A stretch of 64,000 bases of DNA. It comes from Perilla frutescens. Lineage: Eukaryota > Streptophyta > Magnoliopsida > Lamiales > Lamiaceae. The notes under the pieces are model-generated. The model had not been told where the DNA came from and did not search any database. It worked only from the letters and a program-made list of their open reading frames with translations. The translations under genes and the position numbers were made by a program. Positions within the stretch are counted from its first letter, which is position 1, and every line of letters starts with the position of its first letter. Below are positions 50,367 through 62,056 of this stretch, piece after piece. The stretch covers positions 11,123,501 to 11,187,500 of the forward strand of contig BRKX01000004.1 in NCBI GenBank assembly GCA_026008535.1. The letters run 5' to 3'.

Positions 50367-52073
50367 TTGAAAGAAATGCCATACGGTTGTATGGATTATG
50401 GTGTGCCTATTCGGAGGAATGATGATAAGATGATGCCTTCAATTTTCAAAGCGCCCACACTAGAATTGAAGGCATTACCAAGGCATTTGAAGTATGCGTA
50501 TTTGGGGGATAATGAGACTCTCCCTATAATCATAAGTGCGAGGTTGAATCAAGCTGATGAGGACCGCCTTTTGAGATTGTTAAAACTGTATAAGGAGGCA
50601 CTCGGATGGACTTTGGCAGACATAAAGGGCATTAGCCCAACGGTTTGCATGCACAAAATTTTGCTAGGGGAGGATGCAAAACCTATTTGTGATCCACAAA
50701 GAAAGCTCAATCCAGTGATGAAGGATGTAGTGCTAAAAGAGATTATTAAGCTACTGGACCAGGGCATTATATACCCCATTTCAGATAGCAAGTGGGTCAA
50801 TCCAATCCATGTTGTGCCCAAGAAGTCGGGCATTCAAGTTATGAAAAATGAGAAGGGAGAACTTGTGCCCACACGGCTGCAAACTGGCTGGAGAGTTTGC
50901 ATTGACTACCGGAAGCTGAACACTGTCACGCGGAAGGATCATTTCCCACTTCTGTTCATTGACCAGATGCTGGAGAGACTCACAGGAAACAAGTTCTTTT
51001 GTTTTTTGGACGGATACTCGGGATATATGCAGATTGCAGTGAGTCAAGAGGACCAGGAGAAAACAACATTCATGTGCCCATTTGGCACATTTGCCTATCG
51101 CAGAATGCCCTTTGGCCTTTGCAATGCTCCTAGCACGTTTCAGCGATGTATGATGAGCATATTCTCTGATTTGCTCAAGAACTGCATTGAAGTATTCATA
51201 GACGACTTCACGGTGTATGAAAGCTGCTTTGATCGATGCTTAGACAATCTGGATAAGGTATTGCAGCACTGTGTGGACAAATGCCTAGTGCTGAACTACG
51301 AAAAATGCCATTTCATGGTCAAAGGGGGCATTGTACTAGGCCATGTAATTTCAGAGAGGGGCATTGAGGTCGATAAAGTCAAAGTGAACATAATTGAAAA
51401 ATTACCATATCCCACTTCGGTAAAACAAGTGAGAGGATTTCTGGGGCACGCTAGATTTTACAGGAGGTTTATAAAAGATTTTGCAAAAATTGCCCAGCCT
51501 ATTTCTCACTTATTGCAGCAAGATGTCCTATTTGAATTTGATGAAGAGTGTAAGAATGCATTCAATTTTTTAAAGAAGCAACTGGTCACAGCACCGGTTA
51601 TCCAACCACCAGATTGGGGAATGCCCTTTGAGATTATGTGTGACACCAGTGGCTACGTTGTGGGCGATGTACTGGGTCAAAAGAGAGAAAAAGAAAGCCA
51701 TGTAATTTACTATGCATCCAAAACTCTGAATGGGGCACAGTGTAATTAGACCACTACTGAAAAGGAGCTATTGGTAGTAGTGTTTGCATTCGAGAAGTTT
51801 CGGTCTTATCTCTTGGGAGCAAAAAACATTATTTACACAGATCACGGTGCACTTAGGCACTTGATGGCCAAGAAGGAGATGATGCCAAGACTAATTAGAT
51901 GGATCCTACTCTTGCAGGAGTTTGATATCGAGATAAAGGATAAGAGTGGGGCACTGAACTTGGTAGCTGATCATCTGAGCTGGGTGCTGAATGAAAAAGG
52001 TGATGAGATGCCCATTACGGATCATTTTCCTGATGAGCATATATACTCAGCATGGGGCACACTGGAGCCCTGA
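50367..52073 (+). pseudogene. Athila RT and RNase H
   Basis: A 460-codon open stretch begins at 50367. Motifs: VHKI-type N-terminal block, GWRVCIDYRKLNTVTRKDHF, FFCFLDGYSGYMQI, PFGLCNAPSTFQRCM and catalytic FIDDF (51195-51209). RNase H: EIMCDTSGYVVGDVLGQ, then after TAG at 51747-51749 TEKELLVVVFAFEKF, YTDHGALRHL and VADHLSWV. One stop separates the two. It is the longest nearly intact coding segment in the Athila element. Confidence 0.93.
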
Positions 52074-53243
52074 TATGCAGATTTAGTGAACTTTTTTGAA
52101 GTCAGAAGGGCCCTAAGGCATAAGAGCAAGTTCTATGCCTGGGATAGCCCTACTCTATGAAGGAGATGTGCTAATCAAATCATAAGAAGATGTGTCCCAG
52201 ACTATGAAATTGATGAGATTTTGAAGCATTGTCACAATTATGCTTGCAGAGGGCACTTCGGACCAAACCGAATAGCGAGAAGAGTTCTGGACTATGGGTT
52301 CTTTTGGCCCACAATTTTCAAGGATGCCCACGATGTTTGCAAAAGATGTGATCAATGCCAGAGGGTCGGGAACATCACAAGAAGGAATGAAATGCCCATG
52401 ACGCCCATCATGCCAGTGGAAATTTTTGATGTTTGGGGAATGGATTTCATGGGACCCCTTGCAAATTCTAAGGGGAACCATTACATTATCCTGGCAGTTG
52501 ATTATGTGTCTAAATGGGTGGAGGCAAAGGCTACTCCTACCAATGATGCAAGAGTAGTAGCCGCATTTCTGAAATCCCACATTTTTAGCCGGTTTGGTGT
52601 GCCCACGTCCATAATCAGTGATCAAGTGACCCATTTTTACAACCAAACAATGGAGAGGCTGTTGAAGAAGTACGGGGTAAACCATAGAGTCACAACAACC
52701 TATTATCCATAAGGAAATGGCCAAGCTAAAGTCTCAAATCGAGAAATTAAAGCCATCCTTGGAAAGGTAGTGAATCCAAGTCGGAAGGACTAGAGTGCCC
52801 ATTTGGATGACACCCTGTGGGCATACTGGACTGCATTCAAGACTCTAATTAGGATGTCTCCTTACCGGATGTTATTTGGAAAGTGTTGCCATCTGCCAGT
52901 TGAACTGGAACACAAGGCACGATGGGCACTTCAGAAGCTGAATATGGATAAGGATACAGCCGGGCATTTCAGAAAATTCTAGATTCAAGAGCTGGAAGAA
53001 ATGAGAATGGAAGCCTATGATAATGTTGTGCTTTACAAGGAAAAGATGAAGAGGCTTCATAATCAGGTGATTAGAAGAAAAAAATTCTTCCTAGGACAGC
53101 AAGTGCTTTTATACCATTCAAAGTTCAAACTGATGGGAGAAAGTTTAAGGACCAAGTGGGTTGGTCCATTTGAAGTCTATGCGGAATGCCCCAATGGGGA
53201 AGTTGAGCTTAAAAATCCCGAAACTGGAGGACAATTAAAGTAA
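52074..53243 (+). pseudogene. Athila integrase
   Basis: Zinc region: HCHNYACRGHFGPNR and CKRCDQCQR (52230-52365). Core: WGMDFMGPL, IISDQVTHFYN and, after a stop at 52710, the Glu-containing NREIKAIL. The residues around the second Asp (SDQVTHF instead of SDGGTHF) are altered. A C-terminal segment (KFFLGQQVLLYHSKFKL and WVGPFEVY) ends near 53243. Stops also lie at about 52792 and 52981. Confidence 0.9.
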
Positions 53244-53363
53244 ATGGTCATCGTCTCAAACCATACATAGGGTATTCTGATCGGGATGCTAGAGTGGTCT
53301 GGCTTAGGGAGCCCATTTACACCTGAGCAGGGGTTTTGTCGTGCCCGTGATAATAAATGGGGC

Positions 53364-53388
53364 GCTACTGGGAGGCAACCCAGGTTTT
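53364..53388 (+). other. Stem-loop GGGAGGCAACCC between pol and ORF3
   Basis: CTGGGAGGCAACCCAG folds as a short stem with an AGGCAA loop. I recall the same motif at this place in other Athila-type elements, just after pol. It may act in RNA processing or translation of ORF3, but this is not shown. Confidence 0.5.
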
Positions 53389-53684
53389 TAATTGCTTTAT
53401 TTCATTTTTATTTTAATTAAATAAAGTTTCCAGTTAATTAAATTAGATTATGGGCTATTTTACGCTTGTTTTTGGATAAGTATGTGATCTGCAGGTGAGG
53501 ATAAGGAGAGAGAAGCAAGAGATAGAGTTAAATCCTGAAAAATTAGGGACTTTGAAGCATGGCACTCTGAAGAGATAACGATGGAGTCCGATTTTTTAGG
53601 GATAATGCTTATCCATTACTGTGGGCATACCGATCGCATAAAAACCCTAAAAAGGTCGCGATCACATCAAGCTACAGTAGCACT

Positions 53685-55695
53685 ATGTTTAAATCAAACC
53701 CCACAAGATCAAAACAATCACTTTCACTCTCTTCAAATTTTTCTGGAACATGCAAGCCTTCTTCAAAAAACCCTTCAAGCAAAAACCCTTCCACCACCTC
53801 TCAAGCTTCAACAATGCTGAACACCAGAGGCAAGAAAGCTACTCCCAAGGCTAAGGACAAGCTGGAGTTCGAAGCTCCTGCTGTGGTGGAGAAGCCCGCA
53901 CAACCAAAAGCTGTAAAGAAGAAGACTGTAAAGCTTAAGGTTGGAGTCACCATCGGAGCTGTCACCGGAGCAACTAGCAAGGTTGTTGAAGATATTGTGC
54001 CTAAGAATGAGCCCGCGGTGGTGGTGGAAGAGACGAGCTCTTCAACGCCGTCACAAGAAGAATAGCCAGAAAAGAATACCACGACTGTGGCCATACAGGA
54101 GGAGGAACCAGCTGCGGAGCCCATAACGGAGCAAGTTCAAGGAGCAGCAAAAGTGACCGCGAAGAAAGAGAAGAAACTGGCTAGGGTTTCTACACCCGAG
54201 CCATCTAAAGAAGCTATCGGGGAAGATGAGAATGTGAAAGAGGAAGGAGATGAAGGGTTAGATGATTTTATGGATGAACTTGATGAGATGGATTCTCAAA
54301 GAGAGGAGGAACCACCTGTGGAGATAAAGAAAAGAGCTCTGGAGAAAGCCACGGGAAAAAAAAAAGTTGGGGAGCCCATTCCAGAGCAGTCAGAGCAGCC
54401 GAAAGATTCTCAGCGTGAGGAGACTGATAATGAGGTCTCTGAGCAAAAGGAAGAGGAGCAAGAGCAAAGTGAGCGATCTCAAGCTCACGCACTCGTTGAT
54501 GAGCCCTCAGAGGACTCACCGCCCAAGCAGAGGGTCAGCAAGGCGGTAGCCGTGAAGGCAGGAGAGAAGCTTGCTGGAGAGCCCTCTTCATGAAAGAGGA
54601 AGGCTGGGGAGGGCACACCAAAGCCCGAACCTAAGAAGAGCAGAGGAGTGGGGAGCCCCACTTTAGGAAGGTTTGGAAGCGGTCCACCACCGGTCCGGGG
54701 CATCATAAACTCAAAAGGAGTCCACCATGAGTCTCTCATCGCTCTGGGTATAGAACAGGATGTAAGAGATCTTTTCGCTGTTATTGGGTGGGAATTTTTC
54801 CTTGATATGGAGTGTGTCATTTTCTCTACTCTCTCGCGAGAGTTTATTGAAAATCTGAAAATCAAACCTGTGAATAAGCCTGCTACGTCTACTAGGATTA
54901 TGAATTTTAAAATTTTGGGAAAAAGTTTTTCTATGTCTGCCGATGACTTGAACATGCTGCTGGGCATTGTGTCTTATATGGATCTCCAGGATGATTGGTA
55001 TGTGAATGCATTAACTGTTGTGCCCGACTCTGCTGAAGGAGTTGAGGCAAAATGGGTTGAGGTTGGGGATGGCTCCACTTATCAAAGTGGAGCCACAAAA
55101 GGCTATTGTTTGAATAACAAAGCCTTGAGATTTTGCCATAGGGTACTGGCCTACAGTTTCTTTGGTAGGAAGGATAGCTCTAATTCTATAACTAATCAGG
55201 AGCTTTTCATTCTCTAGTGCATGGTTAAGAAAATTAAAATCAATTTTGGCTCTGTAGCCATCGCCCACTTCAGGGAGATAAAAACACACCTTAAGCATAG
55301 AATCTTTTGTGCCCAATTGATCACCCAAATTGCTGTTAGATCTAGGTTGCTGGATTTGAGCACCACTGACTTGACCCCCCCTGCCCCTTGAATTCTTTGA
55401 TATTGCTTGTCTAAAGAGAATGCAGGATGTGGTGGATGATGAAGAAGGAAAGCCTATTTTCTTTGTGCCAAGGACAAACCCCTCGAGCCTTTTGATGATA
55501 GCAGGTACATCCAGGAAGCCACCAGCAGGGAGCGCACAACAAGGGGAGCACCCAGTTACTGTGATTCTGAAAAAGTTGGAATTGTTGGAGAATGCCCAGT
55601 CCCAGACAGATGAGAAACTAGACCGCATTGAGACAGCCCTGAAGGCCTATTTCAGACATGTTGGGTTCTCTTACCCAACGGCCTCATCCGATTGA
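53685..55695 (+). pseudogene. Athila ORF3 (env-position protein)
   Basis: A frame with two stops (54063 and 54591) and a frame change near 55380-55420 encodes a protein of about 600 residues if read from ATG 53685 or 53814. The N-terminal third is low-complexity: Lys/Ala/Pro-rich, then strongly acidic Glu-rich with SQREE repeats. The central part (about 54700-55220) is globular (LSREFIENLKI, KSFSMSADDLNMLLGI) and resembles the 'putative plant transposon protein' domain of Athila elements. The C-terminus is coiled-coil-like (LLENAQSQTDEKLDRIETAL). I see no signal peptide or clear transmembrane segment, so the term envelope is positional only. Confidence 0.7.
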
Positions 55696-56861
55696 ATCCT
55701 GGTTCTTTTCACCCACTTTGCCTAGTGCAAAGTGTGTGGGTGGGGGCATTCTAGTTTGTTTTTTTTGTGTCTTTTGATGAGTCTGTTTTAACACTTTACA
55801 AAATGCAAAGTGTGTAGGTGGCTAGTTGAGTCAAGCATGCTTTCTGTGAAGACTATGTGGCCATTGCATTTGATATTTTCAACATTAAACAGCTTTATAT
55901 CAAAATTCAGCATGTTCTCATAAGATAGGGATGACGAAAGAGTTTAGCATGCCCTGGGAAGATTGAGCCTAATGTTGTATGCCCATTTCGCAGCTTTCTT
56001 TACTTCATGTGTGCACAATTGTGTGCTTAGAAATTCTAGAACTTGCTACTGTTCTGTTTGATGCTTGGGAATTGCTGATGCATAAGTAGATGACATGGGC
56101 CATTTTTTGCTGAGCCACTGAAAAGAAAATCTTACCTACCAATGATACAGCCTTTGCAGTCCATCGAGCCTATGAAATGCCCTAGCAATTTTTTTTGTTT
56201 GGGATGGTAAAATATATAGCCAGGGCATTACAAGAGCCTGAAAAAGAAAAAAATGGAAAAGGCAGAATTATTGGGGGATACTTGTGATAAGGCCAGAAAA
56301 GATAGGGGAATAAGAAAAAGAAAAATAAAAAATGATAAAAGAAAAAAGGGGAGAGAAATAAATTCCCCTAGTCTTAAATGTTCAGAATGCCCAGAGTAAA
56401 GAAATATTTATTGTCTAAACGGGGCACAGCAGGGTAGTTGACTTAGAAAAAATGGGGGGCCTGTACAGAAATAAAGCCTCACCTACATAAAATGCCCACT
56501 GTAGCCTAAAAAGCCCTATTGATACTTATGCATCTGTGATTTCTAGAGTTTGATAATAGAACTTTAGCAAGCTTATGGGACAACTAAGTACATAATTGCA
56601 TTGATTTGAGTATATACACTGAGCCTAAACACTGAGTGAAGAGAGCTTGTGAGGATAACTAAGCCAACCTCATTTTTGACCTATTTTTGGTATGCTGATA
56701 CTTTCCAGTTCTGTTGGAATATTGATTGCGATGTGCCCACACTGATTAACAGTTTGCATGCTTTGTTTTGAGTCTGTTTCTTTTTGCCTTTCTTTTCTTT
56801 TGTTTTTCTGGGCACATTGCATCCCATGCTTGAGGACAATCATGTCTAAAGTGTGTGGGTG
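55696..56861 (+). promoter_or_regulatory. Athila 3' region with repeated primer-tract motifs
   Basis: No gene is seen. AAAGTGTGTGGGTG occurs at about 55730 and, with one change, at 55810, and again at 56849-56861 just before the 3' LTR, where it serves as the polypurine-like primer tract. Confidence 0.7.
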
Positions 56862-58425
56862 TGATAAGTCCATTTTTTCGTGTTTTTATGGGCATTTTTG
56901 TTCGTTATAAATGTCCTTTTTCATGTGTTTTGAGTCAAAAAGAACCAGGATGAGGTCATAGGGCATTGCGGAGGTCGAGTCTGGTGAAAGGGGCATTTTA
57001 TGCCCAGTTATTCAAGTAAAATCCAAGCTAAATATTCAGTCAGAGGCACAGGGGACTTCTTTCAGCACTCATCCTATATTCGGGTGGCGGAATGGGCATA
57101 TCAGAGATGGATGAGGCTGACTGTATGATGTCGTGCCCACTTTGCTCATGCAGACTCGACAACAGGCTGGGCTAGGGCAATCACAGAAAACCCAAAATTC
57201 AGTTGAGGAGAGAGATGAGAAAGATAGCTGCATTATCTGAAGAAGAATTGGTGATGAACTGGACTCTTAGAGGCGCTGCAACAAAGAAATAAGCCCAATC
57301 CCTAAAAAATAGGGATTTGGTTAGCTTAAGCTTATCCAGTCAGATCAGAGAGGGCACACCGGTTCTGGAGATCCAGGGAAGACCCCAGCTTGTTGGGGAA
57401 CTCTAATTCGGAAATGTAACTATTTAAGCTACTTTAATTTCTGGAAACACAAGTTCGGATAGTCAGAAACACTACTACAATCTCTATTTTCTTGCATTTT
57501 ATTTTCAGTACGCTGCTTGGCAGCAAAAAAAAAAAAATTCCAAGAGGCCTTAAGCCTTTGGACTTAGGAGTATGTTCATAAACTCAATGTTTATGTTGAG
57601 TCTTTTTTCTTATTAAATTCAGTAAGTTCTCTTTATAATTATGTCTTTTATTTCTACAATTTTAATTATGTGTAGCATGCTTGGCTAGACACTTTATTTT
57701 GGTGTTTGAACAATGAAAATGGTTTGAATATAAATCTGGACTCGTGAGGCCAAAATGGGCATAGTAATGCATGATAGGTTTCTATTGATTCTTGTTCCTT
57801 ATTCCACGTGAGTGTGTGTCTGAAATACCCAATGTGGATGATCACTCGTTAGGTGAAAAGGGCACACCACTATTAATTGAATTGGTGAATCGTAACTGTG
57901 TGTTGGTTCATATAGTAATAAGGGAATCAATAGGTTGTTGTGGGCACATGAGGAATCAGTAAACACAACAGATCTTGGTTCGTCTAGGGCACACTGCTGT
58001 TTATTCACTTACATCTCTTTGGGAACCGGGGGGTGGGTGACTGATTAGGAATTTAATTGACGAGGAATCGCTTTTAAGTCTATAATGAAAGGATGAATGA
58101 GGAGACGCAGAGAGGAATCTGGTCTCCATAACTAGGTGATTTATCATGTATGAAAATCGTTGTGCCCATGAGCGAGTTGATATATATTTAAACTAAATTC
58201 AAGTTCAAATGCCAGAACCTTTGTTATTTAATATCTTCTTTACTTTCTCTTGCATATTTAATTTACAGTAGTGACAACAAACCAAACCCCCTTTTTATGA
58301 TTGGTTACCTGAAGGTGGAATCACAACAGCTCTCTGTGGGATCGACCCGTACTCATTAGCTGGCTACGCTCGCTGTGGGCACAAGAGTTATAAATTATTT
58401 TTGAGCGCGAAACGACAGCGCGTCA
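56862..58425 (+). repeat. 3' LTR of Athila element (1564 bp)
   Basis: It starts TGATAAGTCCATTTTTTC and ends GCGCGTCA. Confidence 0.95.
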
Positions 58426-58547
58426 CTCACCATAAGAGCAAAAGTGAAGGAAATAATATAAAAATAACATGAAAACAAAGAAAAAACACATACTAAAGAT
58501 ACTAAATTCCTATGATAAAATAGTACAAATAAACACCAATCAGTGCT

Positions 58548-59330
58548 AACAGACTACTTCACCAAGTGGGTCGAGGTCGAAGCCTTCGCACGAGTCAGAG
58601 ACACAGAGGTACAATTTTTTTATGGAAACATATCTTATGCAGGTTCGGAGTCCCCAAAGAGATCGTGACAGACAACGGTTCCAGTTCATAAGCACAACAT
58701 TCCAAGAGTTCTGTAAAGAATGGAATATCAAGCTCTCGTTCTCCACCCCAAGGTGCCCCGCAGCAAATGGTCAAGTAGAACCCACGAACAAGATAATTCT
58801 GAATACCCTAAAGAAAAGGTTGTCTGAACACAAAAGTCAATGGGTCCACCAACTCTCGGGAGTTCTATGGTCTTACAGAACGACCTCGAGAACAAACACG
58901 GAGAAACCCCATTTGCTCTAACGTACGGTTTAGAGGTGGTGTTGCCTACAGAAGTCAAGATCAGCACTGCCAGGACGGAATGGTCCAATCAATCGAACAA
59001 CAGGGAGCTAGAGGTGAATCTCGACTCGATCAATGAGCTCTGAGATTGGGCGGCAATGACGATAGCCGCATACCAACAGATGATAAGCTGACACTTCGAC
59101 AAAAACACAAGACTACGGACCTTTCAAACTGGGGATTGGGTACTCAGAAAGGTGTTCCAAAACACAAAGAAAAGTGGATCCGAAAAATTGGCACCAAATT
59201 GGGAAGGTCCTTACGAGGTCGAAAAGGTTATTGGAAACGGAGCTTACAAACTCTGAACTAAGGAAGGCCGACCCATAGCCAACAGCTGGAATGCGCTACA
59301 TTTAAAGCAGTATCATTTCTAGCACTCTTG
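58548..59330 (+). pseudogene. Tat integrase, C-terminal half
   Basis: Reading resumes with TDYFTKWVEVEAFA. A 1-bp loss near 58680 disturbs the second-Asp block (TDNGSQF), and the Glu block lies near 58770 (AANGQVEPTNK, with E kept). A second piece includes TPFALTYGLEVVLPTEV. The C-terminal GDW, WEGPYEVEKVIGNGAYKL and WNALHLKQYHF motifs end near 59320 and are typical of the Tat lineage. Confidence 0.87.
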
Positions 59331-59985
59331 AACTCATTTTTATTGTTTAGTTTGATTTATTTTTAAGTTTTATTTACTGACTTGAGTGTCAGAGTAACTA
59401 ACAGAACCCCAAGCATAGGGATCTCGACTCTCAAGAGAACAATGGGGTTCTGACCCCAAGATCATCTTCACGGCCAAAGAGTAATGTATTCATTCTTTTG
59501 TTTTACAAATCTTTGGTATCTGAAATATTAGTTTACTGACTTGAGCGTCGAAGTAACTAACAGAACCCCAAGCACAGGAGTCCCAACCCTCAAGAACCTC
59601 AAGCTCGACTTCGAGAATGAGCCTAATTTCCGAGTCAACCGTGAGGATCTCGACACTCAAGATAATAAACCCAAGTATAGGGCATCCCTCGAACCCCGAC
59701 TACGATTTCGAAAGGTACCTCTTAAACTTGCATTATTTATCTTACCTAATCTCAACTTTATAGGTGTCTCGATCCGCGAAGCGTATCTCACATCAAGGTA
59801 CCATATTAAGGCAAAATATGCAACATAAAAGTATATAAACATCAAAATAGATCAAAAGGCAAGTCAAACTAAAAGAAAAAGAAAAAGGTGCTTGTTCATG
59901 ACATACTCACCTTTAAGTAAGGTGAGTCAAAAAAAATATACATATGATTGTTTGAACAAAATAAAAGTGTTCAATAAAAGTTCAT
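59331..59985. repeat. Spacer with a diverged direct repeat (about 154-bp period)
   Basis: TTACTGACTTGAG, then AGTAACTAACAGAACCCCAA, occurs near 59375 and again near 59530. The second copy is followed by further CTCAAG- and CTCGA-rich sequence. A related CTGACTTGAGCATCGG segment is in the LTR, so the spacer may have arisen from LTR-like sequence. No gene is visible on the plus strand. Confidence 0.6.
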
Positions 59986-60579
59986 TCATGAAAGATCAGC
60001 AACAGCCTCATCTCCAGCCTTAGCAATATCCTCGACAGCATCATCCTCCGCCCTAACCTCAGTCTCCTTCCTGATTTTGACGATGACCTCAGCTGCACGG
60101 TCTTCCGCTTGAGCCTCAACCTCCAGGAAAGACAAGTTAAGATCTGGCATCTTCATCCTGATGGCCTCGACCACTGCAGCCCCTCCTTCCTGGTAGAAGA
60201 CTTCCTTATAAGGGCCAAACTCAGTAGAGTCGACCCACGCATCGAAATTAAAGGCCTCGTCGGTCGACGTCCCAACCCTGAGTGAAGTCTCGAGCTCCTT
60301 CACCTTCACCTCGGAGATAGCCAACCTCGATAGTAAATTCTCCTTCTCCTGCTCAGTCCTCACTTGGAGGTCGAGGCTCCTCTCTAATTGCACTTGGGCG
60401 CCTACTGTCGTGGCCCACGCTGCATCTCTCTCAACTCTCAGAGCGGACTCTCTGGCGGCCATATCCCGCCTCTCCTCGATGATCTTCTCCAGCTCCTCGG
60501 ATAGCTCAGAGACCCTCTTCTCGAGGCCTTCCGCATGACTGGAGATGCGCTCCCTCAAGAGAAACTGGCTGTAGAGGAC

Positions 60580-60641
60580 CTGAAATAAAAAACCAATGAG
60601 TTAATAAAAAAAATTGGCTGTAGGAGTTCTGTGGAATTTAC
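60580..60641 (-). other. Predicted intron 2 of antisense gene
   Basis: Donor CGG|GTAAAT at 60641 and acceptor TTTCAG ending at 60580. The exon frames join in phase 0, and neither flanking frame stays coherent across the intron. Confidence 0.75.
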
Positions 60642-61141
60642 CCGCGCCAACTGGTCGAAGGATAGGTGGGCTTGCTGCTCGAAGCTCTCTTTCTCGTAGT
60701 CCTCAAGGGTGCTCTGATCAGCAATGGACTTCTGAACGTCCATTATGAAGGGCCTCAGTGAGACCCCTCGAGAGACCGAATCGGTAGGGGCCTTGCGTGG
60801 AACGTGGACAGCCTCCACGTCAACAACTTTAGTAGGAGCTGGAGGTTACAGGACGACAGTAAGGGCAGAAGCGTTGCCCTTTGACTTTTTTGACAACGGC
60901 GGAGTCAGAGGCCTATCCTCCAAAGGCCTCTTAACGCCCGAAGATGAAGACCCCTCTCTCTTGGCAGCCACCAGAGCCTTGACCTTTGCGTCCGAGGGCT
61001 TGATTTTGAGCTTCCCCATCTTGTCAAACAAGATTCAACCGTTGCGAACCTTCTCGAACTCTCGAAGTTTGTCAGGAAGGAGGAAGGCTTCCTCAATATG
61101 AGCAACTTCGATTCCAATAGGCTCACAACGTGGAGGAAAGC

Positions 61142-61211
61142 CTACACAAAAAAGAAAATTTATAAGTCCCGAATAAAGGAGATCGCATAGGAGTTCAGCT
61201 TGAGTACCCAC
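61142..61211 (-). other. Predicted intron 1 of antisense gene
   Basis: Acceptor TTTTTTGTGTAG ends at 61142. A donor GTGGGT at 61211 keeps the frame (phase 1). A donor at 61207 (GTACTC) would not. The upstream frame meets a stop inside the intron. Confidence 0.6.
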
Positions 61212-62056
61212 GAACTTCATAGAACTCGACAGGAATAATCACATCAGTAGAGGTCCGGGCGGGGATGAAGACAAACTTCGGTTTCCAATCACCAGAAGAA
61301 GAAGACAGCTTTGTTATTAGAGGGGGCCGATCCCCCACCCACTTTGTGAAATAATAGAAACCTGACTGCCCAGCGTTGGCCACTAGTCTGTACGCCGCGT
61401 GCCATTCTCCGATGCTGGGCTCAGAAAAACCGAGCTCCTCCCATAAATAATACATGCCCATCATATGAAACCACCCTACTGGGGGTGATTTGGGCAGGAG
61501 CTATGCCGTAGAAATGGGCGATCTTTCTGAAGAATAGATGGATGGGGAGCCCGATCCCCTTCTCAGCGTCCAGTGTGTAGAAAGTCGTAAATTCTGTCGG
61601 AGGTCGATGTGCTCGTTCGGTAGGACTAGAGGGTTGAACCTCGACCTCAGTACCTGAAATTGGTGGCAAGGCCAGCTTCTTCAAAAGCTCCTCGTTCACC
61701 ATGGAAGCAATCTCAAAGGCTTTGAACCTCTCCCCCACCGGTTTAACCTCTCGGATGTGAACTGTCCGAACCTCCGACAAATTTTCTATCACCACCGTAG
61801 CCTGCCGTTTACTTATCACTGCTCAGCTGACTGAGCGGGGGACAATGGCCGATGGCCGTCTACTTTTTCCCTTTTCTGTGACCTTGACAATTACGGGAGA
61901 GTCAGAACTACCGAACCGTTCTAACCCAGAAAAATGTTCTTCTTCTCCAACACCATAACTTCTCCCTTCTTCCCCAGCATTAGAATCCCCACTCGCACTC
62001 ATTTTAATCAAATATCCAGAAATACAACAGATAATGCAAACCCAAAATTGAGCCAA

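Larger units (their letters stand above)
46309..58425 (+). mobile_element. Athila-type Ty3/gypsy retrotransposon, full length
   Basis: LTRs of 1567 and 1564 bp bound it, flanked by CTCAC on both sides (46304-46308 and 58426-58430). The internal region has gag, protease, RT, RNase H and integrase, then a third ORF at the position of the Athila env-like gene, and a long 3' region. The PBS, FIDDF active site and ORF order fit Athila. LTRs differ at about 7% over the first 290 bp by eye. The coding regions have many stops. Confidence 0.94.
45196..58542 (-). mobile_element. Solo LTR, reverse orientation, split by Athila
   Basis: Ends are TGATTG and CAATCA. GTGCT flanks both sides exactly (45191-45195 and 58543-58547), and the integrase reading continues across. 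The own sequence is 45196-46308 plus 58431-58542, about 1.2 kb. On the minus strand a CATAAAAG box lies near 46236-46250. No internal domains are seen, so it is a solo LTR. The family is not assigned. Confidence 0.82.
59986..62002 (-). pseudogene. Antisense gene of the Tat element, three exons
   Basis: On the minus strand a protein of about 625 residues can be traced from ATG 62002 (MSASGDSNAGEE) to TGA at 59988-59986. Exon 1 is 62002-61212, exon 2 is 61141-60642 and exon 3 is 60579-59986. Intron 2 (60641-60580, 62 bp) is GT-AG, phase 0, with a T-rich tract before TTTCAG. Intron 1 (about 61211-61142, 70 bp) ends in a pyrimidine tract plus GTGTAG; its donor is weaker. Exon 1 resembles the 'putative gypsy type transposon' family (PF04195-like: LPIHLFFRKIAHFYGIAPAQ, YRLVANAGQSGFYYF). 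Exon 3 is a long coiled coil with an acidic tail. Damage: TGA near 61822 and 61028, TAA near 60846, and one frameshift near 61480. Extra antisense ORFs are known in Tat elements; the function is unknown. Confidence 0.75.
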
